A DNA stretch of 12,454 nt from an uncultured Eubacteriales bacterium (GTDB lineage Bacteria > Bacillota_A > Clostridia > Christensenellales > Aristaeellaceae): assembly GCA_900313545.1 (NCBI GenBank), contig OMRS01000050.1, positions 1 through 12,454 on the forward strand, in the 5' to 3' direction. Every line of letters begins with the position of its first letter. The first letter of the stretch is position 1. Position numbers and translations under genes: made by a program. Positions 1 through 7,274 of the stretch are shown here, in pieces. The notes beneath the pieces were generated by a model, which had not been told where the DNA came from, did no database searches, and saw only the letters and a program-made list of their open reading frames with translations.

Positions 1-582
1 GAACACCTCTTCAAAGGTATCCACGCTGTCCATGTTCTTGAGCACCACGGCTGTGTGCCGGTCCATGTCGATAAGGATATCCCCGGAATCCTGGGGAATC
101 AGTTCCTCCAGCATGTGAAAGGCGGTATCCTGCTCGGTCTGGAGAATCTGGAAGGTCAGTACGCAGCGCTCCTTGTCCACCTCAATCTGATGTTCCAGGG
201 ACAGGGCTTCCATTTCTGCGCCGGAGAGCTCATCCCGGAGCATTCTGCGATACACGTCATAGCTGCTCTGGATGGGGGCTTCCCCACGGCCCATATAATG
301 AATCATCTCTCCGGCAAGCAGGATCAGATTGTGGATGTCCGCACCACCCCTGTCGGGGATGCAAAGGATCATCTCTGGAGAACTGCCGATTTTGAGATAG
401 GTTTTGTTGTCATACGCGACGGACATGCCGGGCTCAAGAAATTCCGGAAGAGAGATAACCAGCCCGTTTTCTTCCGAAGGCAGAAGGACATTTCCTTCGA
501 CATCCAGCAGATAGATTTTTTTCCCCATCAAATGCTGAAACACAGATTCAATCTGGTTTAAAAACTTTTTTTCTGGTATCAT
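1..582 (-). CDS. CdaR/PucR-like transcriptional regulator, N-terminal part (runs off the left edge)
   Basis: Reading the minus strand from the ATG at 582-580 gives 194 uninterrupted residues up to the first base of the window, so the 3' end is missing. A GGAAGGAG ribosome binding site lies about 7 bases before the ATG. Residues 1-100 form a small alpha/beta N-terminal region that I do not recognise precisely; in this family that part senses a ligand. Residues 108-194 (starting YRRMLRDELSG, with ERCVLTFQI and a later DILIDMDRHTAVVLK) resemble the GGDEF-like middle domain of CdaR/PucR regulators, which lacks cyclase activity. The helix-turn-helix expected at the C-terminus would lie outside the window, so DNA binding is inferred, not seen. 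The ligand and target genes are unknown. The gene has its own likely promoter and is separated from ugpC by about 500 bases, so it is probably the first gene of its transcript. Confidence 0.7.
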   Translation of the reverse strand, partial: MIPEKKFLNQIESVFQHLMGKKIYLLDVEGNVLLPSEENGLVISLPEFLEPGMSVAYDNKTYLKIGSSPEMILCIPDRGGADIHNLILLAGEMIHYMGRGEAPIQSSYDVYRRMLRDELSGAEMEALSLEHQIEVDKERCVLTFQILQTEQDTAFHMLEELIPQDSGDILIDMDRHTAVVLKNMDSVDTFEEVF

Positions 583-1033
583 TGTTTTCTCCTTCCATGG
601 CCTGCCGCTTATATTCACAAGGATAACTCATTATACATGATTGAACAGATGAAATCCACAATTTTACACAGGAAATGTCCCATATCCGGGGGCCGGCGGG
701 CGGATTTGTTTGTGTTCACAACCCTTCTGCCCCAGTCTTTTCACTTCCGGAGAGTGACCAGGTCAGATTTTAGGGGCGGCAGTTCTTTACCCATGCCAGA
801 CCGGGCCTGCAACGGGCTGAGTGTTCAAATGTCCCTGACTGCTCCAAATCAAAGGAAGAGTAGCGACGGCATCTCGCGAAAATCCGGGAACGTCACCACT
901 CATGACCATACTCCGAAAATGCGGTTGTCATCGTTCTCAATTGATGTCATCGATGCAAGTTCCCGGGATCGAGACAACCGGCAGCATGAGATTCATGACG
1001 GTGCAATCACAAGATGTCACGAAGTGATGTCGT
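583..1033. other. 451-bp gap without a supported gene
   Basis: No frame on either strand has a ribosome binding site plus a protein-like translation; the 144-codon plus-strand frame at 637-1071 runs through a terminator and reads as low-information sequence. Besides the promoter near 630-658 the gap holds an inverted repeat, CGGTTGTC at 922-929 against GACAACCG at 973-980 (extendable by 3 bp if one base bulges), with the palindrome CATCGATG inside it, and a small TCAC-GAA-GTGA hairpin near 1017-1027. A leader or small RNA is possible but unproven. Confidence 0.5.
630..658 (-). promoter_or_regulatory. Probable promoter of the CdaR/PucR-like gene
   Basis: A consensus -10 box TATAAT reads on the minus strand at 635-630, 48 bases before the start codon. 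The hexamer 17 bases upstream is TGGATT (658-653), only 3 of 6 matches to TTGACA, so the -35 is weak and an activator may be needed. Confidence 0.45.
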
Positions 1034-1067
1034 TAAAAAAAGAACCGATGCGTTGTGCATCGGTTCT
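1034..1067 (-). terminator. Intrinsic terminator of ugpC
   Basis: An 11-bp perfect stem (AGAACCGATGC at 1041-1051 paired with GCATCGGTTCT at 1057-1067) encloses a 5-base loop and, on the minus strand, runs into seven consecutive T residues. It starts 13 bases after the ugpC stop codon. Confidence 0.93.
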
Positions 1068-1079
1068 GTAAAAGCAGAA

Positions 1080-2201
1080 TCAGCGGTTCAGGATGCTGAG
1101 CTCCGAATCCTTGTCGAAGAAGTGGAGCAGGTTGGTTTCAAAGGCAACCTTGATCGTCTCACCGGTGTGGCTCTTGCTGCGGGGATCCACGCGGGCAACC
1201 ACATTGCCTTCCTTCCCGGTGGTGTTCAGGTACAGGTAGGTCTCAGAGCCCATGAGCTCCACGACCTCAACTTTGGCTTCCACCAGGTTGTCGTCTGCCA
1301 CGGACAGGAAGCGGTCCTCGTCATGGATGTTCTCGGGACGGATGCCCATGATGACTTCTTTGCCGATGTAGGACTCATCCTTCAGCTTGCGGATCTTGGT
1401 GTCCGGGATCTTGATGGCGTTGTTGCCGAACTCTGCCCACACGGCATTGTTTCTGGCGACAAGCTTGACATTAAAGAAGTTCATCTGCGGGCTGCCGATA
1501 AAGGAACCAACGAACAGGTTGGCGGGATAGTCATACAGATTCTGCGGGGTGTCTACCTGCTGAATGAATCCATCCTTCATGACCACGATGCGGGTTCCCA
1601 TGGTCATGGCCTCGGTCTGGTCGTGGGTCACGTAGATGAAGGTGGTCTGCAGACGCTGATGCAGCTTGGTGATTTCGGTACGCATCTGCACACGCAGCTT
1701 GGCGTCCAGGTTGGACAGCGGCTCGTCCATAAGGAAGACCTTGGGATCACGCACGATGGCACGGCCAAGGGCGACGCGCTGACGCTGACCACCGGACAGA
1801 GCCTTGGGCTTACGCATGAGGAGCTGCTCAATGGACAGGATCTTGGCGGCTTCACGAACCAGCTTGTCAATCTCCTCCTTGGGCTTTTTGCGCAGCTTGA
1901 GACCAAAGGCCATGTTGTCATACACGGTCATATGCGGATACAGGGCATAGTTCTGGAACACCATGGCGATGTCCCTGTCCTTGGGGGCGACGTCATTGAC
2001 CAGACGGTCGCCGATATACAGCTCACCTTCAGAAATTTCTTCAAGTCCGGCCACCATACGGAGCGTGGTGGACTTGCCGCAGCCAGAGGGTCCGACCAGA
2101 ACGATGAACTCCTTATCCTCGATATCCAGGCAGAAGTCGGAAACCGCAGTGACATTACCGGAGTAAATCTTGTAGATGTGATTCAGTTTAAGGCTAGCCA
2201 T
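1080..2201 (-). CDS. ugpC: Sugar ABC transporter ATP-binding protein, UgpC/MsmK/MalK family
   Basis: This 373-residue cytoplasmic ATPase energises binding-protein-dependent import of sugars or glycerol-3-phosphate. All ATPase motifs are present: Walker A GPSGCGKST at 37-45, Q-loop Q83, signature LSGGQ at 135-139, Walker B VFLMDE at 155-160, D-loop SNLD at 163-166 and switch H193. Residues from about 235 onward form the MalK-type C-terminal regulatory domain, including GIRPEN at 286-291. Length is normal for the family. I chose the ATG at 2201 (protein starts MASLKL) because AGGAGG lies 9 bases before it; the in-frame ATG two codons earlier would sit only 3 bases from that site. No permease or binding protein is adjacent, and the gene has its own promoter and terminator, which fits a shared ATPase serving several importers, as MsmK does in streptococci. 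UgpC, MsmK and MalK cannot be separated by sequence alone. Confidence 0.95.
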   Translation of the reverse strand: MASLKLNHIYKIYSGNVTAVSDFCLDIEDKEFIVLVGPSGCGKSTTLRMVAGLEEISEGELYIGDRLVNDVAPKDRDIAMVFQNYALYPHMTVYDNMAFGLKLRKKPKEEIDKLVREAAKILSIEQLLMRKPKALSGGQRQRVALGRAIVRDPKVFLMDEPLSNLDAKLRVQMRTEITKLHQRLQTTFIYVTHDQTEAMTMGTRIVVMKDGFIQQVDTPQNLYDYPANLFVGSFIGSPQMNFFNVKLVARNNAVWAEFGNNAIKIPDTKIRKLKDESYIGKEVIMGIRPENIHDEDRFLSVADDNLVEAKVEVVELMGSETYLYLNTTGKEGNVVARVDPRSKSHTGETIKVAFETNLLHFFDKDSELSILNR

Positions 2202-2263
2202 AAACATTGTCCTCCTCTTCAATTTTAACAGCACTGAACGATCTGCTGTATGTTGTTGGGATA

Positions 2264-2292
2264 ATTATAGAAGAGGAGTCTGAAAGTTGCAA
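2264..2292 (-). promoter_or_regulatory. Promoter of ugpC
   Basis: On the minus strand TTGCAA (2292-2287, 4 of 6 matches to the -35 consensus) is followed after exactly 17 bases by a perfect TATAAT (2269-2264). The start codon is 62 bases downstream, giving a short leader. I saw no convincing catabolite-response site nearby. Confidence 0.75.
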
Positions 2293-2564
2293 TCTTGGAC
2301 AATTTCACAAAAATACAAAAAAAAGAGAATTGTCAGATGCTGCACATTTTGTTTGGATGCGGCCCCAAATGGCTGTTTCATCAAAAAAACAAGGGCTGAA
2401 TTGCAGGTTTTCTCCAATTGGCGTATCTTGTATGGGAAAGTTTTTTTTCACTGTTTTTGTACACTACATTTGCGAAATCCGAAAACCGGCTTCAGGTAGA
2501 ATTGTAAGAAAAGTACTTTTTCACAATGATACCCTTATCTTTTTGTCTAACATCTCCATTTGAC
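2293..2564. other. A+T-rich gap between hom and ugpC, no gene
   Basis: The stretch is rich in A and T runs. Frames on both strands are short, lack ribosome binding sites, and do not read like protein. Apart from the ugpC promoter at its left end I see no defined element. It presumably holds upstream promoter sequence for ugpC. Confidence 0.5.
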
Positions 2565-2600
2565 CCGAACTATCCGGCTTGTCCGAGGGATAATGTTCGG
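2565..2600 (-). terminator. Possible 3' hairpin of hom without a U-tract
   Basis: CCGAAC-TATCC (2565-2575) pairs with GGATA-AT-GTTCGG (2588-2600), 11 bp with a 2-base bulge and a 12-base loop, 38 bases past the hom stop codon. No T-run follows on either strand, so it may be a transcript-end stabiliser rather than a true intrinsic terminator. No better candidate lies between hom and ugpC. Confidence 0.35.
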
Positions 2601-2637
2601 AATTGCTGGCTTTTGTTCAAAGTGCACAATGATCTGT

Positions 2638-3909
2638 TCAGGCTTCATCGTGATTTTCGACCCGGATCACATGAATATCCGAGGTGAAATCCGCCAGTTC
2701 CTTCAGGGCATTCATGGTTGCTCTTTCCCTTGCCAGATGGGTCAGGAAGATCATCATGGCCCCTTCCTCATCGCCGGGAATCTGTCGCTGGACCATCTGG
2801 GCAATGGACACGCCATGGCGGGCAAAGACCCCGCTGACCCTGGACAAAATGCCCGTCCGGTCCGGAACCCGCATGCGGACAAAATACCGGCTGGTCCAGT
2901 CCTCCACCACATTCCCCTTCTCCATCAGCAGACAGTCATCCTCTCCCGCATGATCCGTAAGTTTGATCAGATCGGAGACCAGTGCGCTGGCAGTGGGCAT
3001 GTCCCCCGCACCCTTCCCGTAGAACATCATCTCTCCGCTGGAGGTGCCGTCCACCAGCACGGCATTGAAGGCCCCCTTCACGGAAGCCAGAGGGTGTCCG
3101 TCCGGGATCAGTGTGGGATGAACCCGGCACTCTACACCGGTTTCTCCGGCCTTTGCAATAGCCAGCAGTTTGAGGGTCAGTCCGAACTCCTTACCCATCT
3201 GGATATCCAGCGGCTGGATGGCAGTGATGCCTTCATGATAGATGGTCTCGGCGGGCAGGTGCCTGCGGAAGGCAAGGGTGGACAGGATGGAGAGTTTGTA
3301 GACTGCATCCAGGCCCTCCACGTCCATGGTGGGATCCGGTTCTGCGTAGCCCAGTTTCTGGGCCGCTTTCAGCGCTTCATCATAGGTGCAGCCTTCATCG
3401 GACATTCTGGACAGAATGTAATTGGTGGTTCCGTTGATGATTCCCATCACGGAGCGGAGAGGATTTGCCTGACAGCCGGTCCTGAGCACGTGAATGACAG
3501 GGATGGCTCCGCAGACGCTGGCCTCATAGAGAAGCTGCGCATTTCCGCTTCTTCGGGCAGCCTGAATCTCGTTCCAGTGTGTGGCAAGAGCCAGTTTGTT
3601 GGCGGTAATCACATTCTTGCCATTGAGCAGGGCTGTGCGGATATATTCCGCTGCCGGCTGTTCACCGCCCAGAAACTCCATGACCACGTCGATGTCATCC
3701 GCATTCAGAACTTCCTCTGGACAGGTGGTATATACCTCCTGGGGCAGGTCACATTCCCGCTTCTTGTTCAGGCTGCGCACCAGCACGCGACGGATGCTGA
3801 TGCAAACGCCCTTCTCTTTCTCAAAAAAATCCTTCTGTTCCTGGATCAGGCGGCACACGGCGCTGCCGATGTTGCCGCACCCCAGCATTCCTACATGAAT
3901 TGTTTTCAT
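2638..3909 (-). CDS. hom: Homoserine dehydrogenase with C-terminal ACT domain
   Basis: This 423-residue enzyme reduces aspartate 4-semialdehyde to homoserine with NAD(P)H, the branch toward threonine and methionine. The nucleotide-binding motif GMLGCGNIG is at 7-15, followed by an NKLALA loop containing K105. The conserved GIINGTTNYIL is at 156-166, and the catalytic segment contains E190, D201 and K205, where K205 matches the general acid/base lysine of the family. Residues 341-423 form an ACT domain, the usual site of threonine feedback control. Length is typical of monofunctional Gram-positive enzymes. The start is the first ATG after an in-frame stop, but the bases before it (AGACAACAG) are a poor ribosome binding site. 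It lies 80 bases downstream of coaX on the same strand with no terminator between them, so the two are probably cotranscribed. Confidence 0.96.
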   Translation of the reverse strand: MKTIHVGMLGCGNIGSAVCRLIQEQKDFFEKEKGVCISIRRVLVRSLNKKRECDLPQEVYTTCPEEVLNADDIDVVMEFLGGEQPAAEYIRTALLNGKNVITANKLALATHWNEIQAARRSGNAQLLYEASVCGAIPVIHVLRTGCQANPLRSVMGIINGTTNYILSRMSDEGCTYDEALKAAQKLGYAEPDPTMDVEGLDAVYKLSILSTLAFRRHLPAETIYHEGITAIQPLDIQMGKEFGLTLKLLAIAKAGETGVECRVHPTLIPDGHPLASVKGAFNAVLVDGTSSGEMMFYGKGAGDMPTASALVSDLIKLTDHAGEDDCLLMEKGNVVEDWTSRYFVRMRVPDRTGILSRVSGVFARHGVSIAQMVQRQIPGDEEGAMMIFLTHLARERATMNALKELADFTSDIHVIRVENHDEA

Positions 3910-3989
3910 CTGTTGTCTTGTCTGCGGCTTTTATGGTTTCCCGGAAAAACCGCGCTCCTTTCTCTGTGTACCCAGGGGTGACGGGCGGC

Positions 3990-4757
3990 TCAAGAGGCGT
4001 TCCTTTCATAGATCAGCCTGAGCCCGATGAGGGTCAGGTCCGGGTTGATTTCATCGATGACATGGGTATGACGTTCAATGAGATAGCTCATTCCGCCGGT
4101 GGCAATCACCCGGGCGGGAGCGCCGATTTCCTCCTTCATCTTGGATACAATCCGCTCGATGGAACCGATATACCCGTACAGGATACCGGACTGGATGTTT
4201 GCAATGGTGTTCTTCCCGATGGAGACCGTTGGCACCACGAGCTCAATGGAAGGGAGCTTGGCGGTGCCGGTGGCCAAGGCCTGGTTCATCATTCTCAGAC
4301 CGGGGGCAATGGCTCCTCCAAGGAATTCCCTTTTTTCGGAGACCACACCGTAGGTGGTTGCCGTACCAAAGTCGATAAAGACGGACGGCCCGCCATACAG
4401 ATCGCATACGGCCACCGCATTGGCAATTCGGTCGCTGCCCAGCTCTCGGGGGTTGTCATAGCGGATATTCAGTCCTGTCTTCATGCCAGGTGCCAGCATG
4501 ATGGGCTCAATCCCGAAGAAATCCCGGCACATGTGCTCGATGGTGTAATTGATGGTCGGAACCACGGAGGAGATCATGATGCCCTCAATGTCCTCCTGGC
4601 GCAGGTTGAAATACCGGAGCAGGCTGTCCATGGTGATCCCATACTGGTCAGAAGTCAGTTTGGTATCCGTCGTGCAGCGCCATCTGCGCAGCAGTTTGTC
4701 TCCCTCAAAAGCCGCAACCTTGATATTTGAATTCCCAATGTCCATAACCATTATCAT
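3990..4757 (-). CDS. coaX: Type III pantothenate kinase
   Basis: This 255-residue ASKHA-fold kinase phosphorylates pantothenate to 4'-phosphopantothenate, the first step of coenzyme A synthesis. Type III enzymes are usually insensitive to CoA feedback and often need a monovalent cation. Visible motifs are the N-terminal phosphate loop DIGNSN (6-11), SSVVP (63-67), GSDRIAN (107-113) with the catalytic aspartate D109, DFGTATT (129-135), GGAIAPG (147-153) and ATGG (219-222). I chose the ATG at 4757 (protein starts MIMVMDIG) because AGAAGGAG lies 9 bases before it; an upstream in-frame ATG at 4796 falls in the hairpin region and lacks a site. The length matches the family. The gene lies between lysC and hom on the same strand. 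No promoter is evident in the 40 bases between the upstream hairpin and its start. Confidence 0.96.
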   Translation of the reverse strand: MIMVMDIGNSNIKVAAFEGDKLLRRWRCTTDTKLTSDQYGITMDSLLRYFNLRQEDIEGIMISSVVPTINYTIEHMCRDFFGIEPIMLAPGMKTGLNIRYDNPRELGSDRIANAVAVCDLYGGPSVFIDFGTATTYGVVSEKREFLGGAIAPGLRMMNQALATGTAKLPSIELVVPTVSIGKNTIANIQSGILYGYIGSIERIVSKMKEEIGAPARVIATGGMSYLIERHTHVIDEINPDLTLIGLRLIYERNAS

Positions 4758-4796
4758 TGCAGGTATCTCCTTCTGAATATCTGAGAAGAAAGTCAA

Positions 4797-4829
4797 AGAG
4801 ATAGAACGTTTCTGCTTCGTTCTATCTCT
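4797..4829 (-). terminator. Hairpin after lysC: terminator or leaky attenuator
   Basis: AGAGATAGAACG (4797-4808) pairs perfectly over 12 bp with CGTTCTATCTCT (4818-4829), with a 9-base loop. On the minus strand the stem is followed by TTGACTTTCTTC, a T-rich but interrupted tract, so termination may be partial. It lies 20 bases after the lysC stop and 40 bases before the coaX start. Confidence 0.7.
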
Positions 4830-4849
4830 CCAAAGGCCCGTTTTGCCTG

Positions 4850-6187
4850 TCAGTACATCGGCGGCCGATCTGTGATAAATGCCCGGTAAATGGCACGCAC
4901 CGCATTTTCAAAATCCAGATTGTCCACACCAACGATGATGTTCAGTTCGCTGGAGCCCTGGTCGATGAGGCGGACATTGATGCCGGCTCTGGCAAGGGCA
5001 TTGAACAGTCTCGAAGATGCGCCGCCCTTTGCGCGGACCATTCCCCTGCCCACCGTGGCGATGAGGGCAAGTCCGGAATGGATTTCAACGGAGTCCGGGC
5101 TGCACAGGTCGTGAATCCGGGCCATCAGCTTTTCCTTCTTGCCTTCAATGGCCGATTCATGGACCACCACGCACATGGTGTCGATTCCACTGGGCATGTG
5201 TTCAAAGGAAATGCCCTGTTCCTCCACGGCCTGAAGCAGCCGGCGACCGAATCCCAGTTCAGAATTCATCATGGTCTTTTCCACATTGATGATGGCAAAA
5301 TCCTTATGACCGGCGATTCCCGTGATGATATACTCGCTTTCTTCCATCTCCGCCTCATAGCAGATCATGGTGCCCTTTGCCTTCGGGTCATTGGTATTGC
5401 GGATATTGGTGGGAATACCCGCAATGCGGACCGGGAAGATGGAATCCTCGTGAAGGACTGATGCCCCCATATAGGACAGCTCGCGCAGTTCCTGATAGGT
5501 GACGCTGCGCATCACTTCCGGATTGCGGACGATTCTCGGGTCCGCCATCATGAATCCGGGGACATCCGTCCAGTTTTCATAGACGGAAGCACCAATGGCA
5601 CGTGCGGCCAGGGCGCCTGTGATATCACTGCCTCCCCGGGAAAAAGTGATGATTTTACCACCGGCATCCGAACCGTAGAAACCGGGAATGACCGCACGTT
5701 CATGTTCGCGCATGAGCTTCCCCAGATACTCATTGGTCTTTTCGCTGTCCAGCCGTCCGGAACCGTCAAAGAAGATGGCTTGTGCAGCATCTATCATGTC
5801 CCAGCCCAGATAGGCAGACATAAGTTTTGCATTCAGGTATTCGCCCCGGCTGGCGGCGTAATCCCTGCCGAAGCCAAGGGAAATGTTCTTTTCAATCTCG
5901 TCCAGCTCCGCCGAAAGATCCAGGTCCAGGCCGAGCTCACTGGCGATGGTCAGATAACGGTTGCGGACATGCTGAAAGTTCTGGGAAAAATCAGTTCCGG
6001 ACCGGGCGCTTTCGGCACAGGTCAGCAGCTGGTCAGTGATTTTGATATCGGTATAGTTCCTCTTCCCGGGGGCACTGACAACGATATACTTCCTGTCAGG
6101 ATTCATGTTCAGAATGTCATGAACCTTCTGAAACTGCCCGGCGTCCGCCAGGGAACTTCCGCCGAATTTTGTCACAACAATCGACAT
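4850..6187 (-). CDS. lysC: Aspartate kinase, monofunctional, with two ACT domains
   Basis: This 445-residue enzyme phosphorylates L-aspartate to aspartyl phosphate, the entry step to lysine, threonine and methionine, and to diaminopimelate and dipicolinate where present. The kinase domain begins with KFGGSS (7-12) and contains the SRGEYLNA segment (113-120), SRGGSDITG (183-191) and ENWTDVPG (204-211). Two ACT repeats follow, roughly 288-360 and 370-440, the second with QGSSELNIIVGV; these are the usual sites of lysine and/or threonine inhibition. The length fits the monofunctional clostridial type. It is not a fused kinase/homoserine dehydrogenase, since hom is separate two genes downstream. 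I chose the ATG at 6187 (MSIVVTKF) because GGAG lies 7 bases upstream; an earlier in-frame ATG at 6214 has no such site. Expression is from a near-consensus promoter just upstream with a leader too short for a lysine riboswitch. Confidence 0.96.
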   Translation of the reverse strand: MSIVVTKFGGSSLADAGQFQKVHDILNMNPDRKYIVVSAPGKRNYTDIKITDQLLTCAESARSGTDFSQNFQHVRNRYLTIASELGLDLDLSAELDEIEKNISLGFGRDYAASRGEYLNAKLMSAYLGWDMIDAAQAIFFDGSGRLDSEKTNEYLGKLMREHERAVIPGFYGSDAGGKIITFSRGGSDITGALAARAIGASVYENWTDVPGFMMADPRIVRNPEVMRSVTYQELRELSYMGASVLHEDSIFPVRIAGIPTNIRNTNDPKAKGTMICYEAEMEESEYIITGIAGHKDFAIINVEKTMMNSELGFGRRLLQAVEEQGISFEHMPSGIDTMCVVVHESAIEGKKEKLMARIHDLCSPDSVEIHSGLALIATVGRGMVRAKGGASSRLFNALARAGINVRLIDQGSSELNIIVGVDNLDFENAVRAIYRAFITDRPPMY

Positions 6188-6231
6188 TTGAAATCTCCAT
6201 TTCACACTAATCAAAGTATATGAACGTGCGT

Positions 6232-6260
6232 ATTCTAAAGAATAGCAGATATAAAGTCAA
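6232..6260 (-). promoter_or_regulatory. Promoter of lysC with palindrome on the -10 box
   Basis: On the minus strand TTGACT (6260-6255, 5 of 6 matches) and TAGAAT (6237-6232, 5 of 6) are separated by exactly 17 bases. Predicted transcription starts near 6225, about 38 bases before the start codon. A 14-bp palindrome, TATTCT-AA-AGAATA (6231-6244), covers the -10 box and could be an operator. Confidence 0.82.
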
Positions 6261-6429
6261 GAATTCCGCGGAGGTTTGGCAGATTTGGGGTGCATTTTCC
6301 TCCCCTGCTGGTTGAAAGTGGACCGGGAAAAATCACCTTCTTGACAAGACGTCCATGCGGGCGTCCCTTTTGCTCAGCTGGATGACGCACCGGAACCGTG
6401 AGTCATCTGTCCAAAGAAGGAGGATTGTC

Positions 6430-7203
6430 ATGCTCAGATTTGTCTCCTGGAATGTCAATGGCCTGCGCGCCTGTCTTGCCAAGGGCTTCATGGACTATTT
6501 CAACAACCAGCAGGCGGATTTTTTCTGTATTCAGGAAACCAAAATGCAGCCCGGTCAGGCGGACATCCAGATGCCCGGATATTTCCAGTTCTGGAACAGC
6601 GCAGACAAGAAGGGTTATTCCGGAACCGCGATCTTTACACGTCATGAGCCGCTGCAGGTGCACAACGGCATCGACATTGACCTGCACGATCATGAAGGCC
6701 GGGTGATCACCCTGGAGTATCCCGGATTCTACCTGGTCACCTGTTATACGCCCAACAGCCAGCGGGGACTTACGCGCCTTGAGTACCGGGCGCAGTGGGA
6801 GGATGATTTCCTTGCCTATATATCATCGCTGACCAGGCGCAAGCCCCTGGTTTTCTGCGGGGACCTGAATGTCGCTCATCAGGAGATCGATCTCAGGAAT
6901 CCGGCGACAAACCATCAAAATGCCGGGTTTACGGATCTGGAACGGGAGAAAATGACCCGGCTCCTTGAAAGCGGCTATGTGGACACATTCCGCCATCTTT
7001 ATCCGGATGCGAAGGAGCGCTACAGCTGGTGGAGCTATATCAACCATGCCAGGGAAAAGAATGTGGGATGGCGCATCGACTATTTCATTGTCTCGGCGTC
7101 TCTTTCGGAAAAGATCCGGGAAGCGCAAATCCACGAAGAGGTCCTGGGCAGCGACCACTGTCCCGTCAGCCTGAGTCTGGACATGCCGTCCGCCCTTGGA
7201 TGA
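6430..7203 (+). CDS. xth: Exodeoxyribonuclease III (AP endonuclease family 1)
   Basis: This 257-residue enzyme cleaves DNA 5' to abasic sites and removes 3'-blocking groups, degrading duplex DNA 3' to 5' in base excision repair. The exonuclease/endonuclease/phosphatase fold is marked by WNVNG (7-11), the metal ligand E36 in QETK, CYTPNS (105-110), GDLNVAH (144-150) with D145 and N147, and the C-terminal GSDHCPV with D242 and the catalytic H243. Length is normal. The start is the ATG at 6430, six bases after AAGGAGG; the frame is open for another 25 codons upstream but without a ribosome binding site. The gene is divergent from lysC and convergent with fba, and appears monocistronic. In Gram-positive bacteria it is also called exoA. 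I found no complete promoter; a TTGACA at 6341-6346 lacks a matching -10. Confidence 0.97.
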   Translation: MLRFVSWNVNGLRACLAKGFMDYFNNQQADFFCIQETKMQPGQADIQMPGYFQFWNSADKKGYSGTAIFTRHEPLQVHNGIDIDLHDHEGRVITLEYPGFYLVTCYTPNSQRGLTRLEYRAQWEDDFLAYISSLTRRKPLVFCGDLNVAHQEIDLRNPATNHQNAGFTDLEREKMTRLLESGYVDTFRHLYPDAKERYSWWSYINHAREKNVGWRIDYFIVSASLSEKIREAQIHEEVLGSDHCPVSLSLDMPSALG

Positions 7204-7225
7204 GCACCGGCGATTGAACGAAAAT

Positions 7226-7271
7226 CAGGCAAACAAAAAAGAGACCCGAGGGTCTCTTTTTTGTTTGCCTG
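7226..7271. terminator. Bidirectional terminator shared by exonuclease III and fba genes
   Basis: Two perfectly complementary 22-base arms (7226-7247 and 7250-7271) are separated by only 2 bases. The core GAGACCC/GGGTCTC is flanked by six A on the left and six T on the right, so either transcript ends in a GC-rich stem and a U-run. It lies 22 bases after the + strand stop and 3 bases beyond the fba stop. Confidence 0.96.
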
Positions 7272-7274
7272 GGA

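Noticed and set aside
55..561. Open frame of 168 codons on the plus strand
   Set aside because: It is the antisense shadow of the CdaR/PucR-like gene, which has a good ribosome binding site and a family-like translation on the other strand.
637..1071. Plus-strand open frame of 144 codons in the gap upstream of the CdaR-like gene
   Set aside because: It lacks a ribosome binding site, ends inside the ugpC terminator hairpin and has no protein-like features.
1014..2228. Long open frame of 404 codons on the plus strand
   Set aside because: It lies antisense to ugpC, whose ATPase motifs are complete, and runs through the ugpC terminator. The translation has no recognisable domain and no ribosome binding site.
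2560..3981. Long open frame of 473 codons on the plus strand
   Set aside because: It is antisense to hom, which carries all expected dehydrogenase and ACT motifs. It reflects codon bias of the real gene.
6341..6370. TTGACA at 6341-6346 as the exonuclease III promoter
   Set aside because: The -35 is perfect, but no -10-like hexamer occurs at 16-18 bases spacing, so I did not call a promoter.
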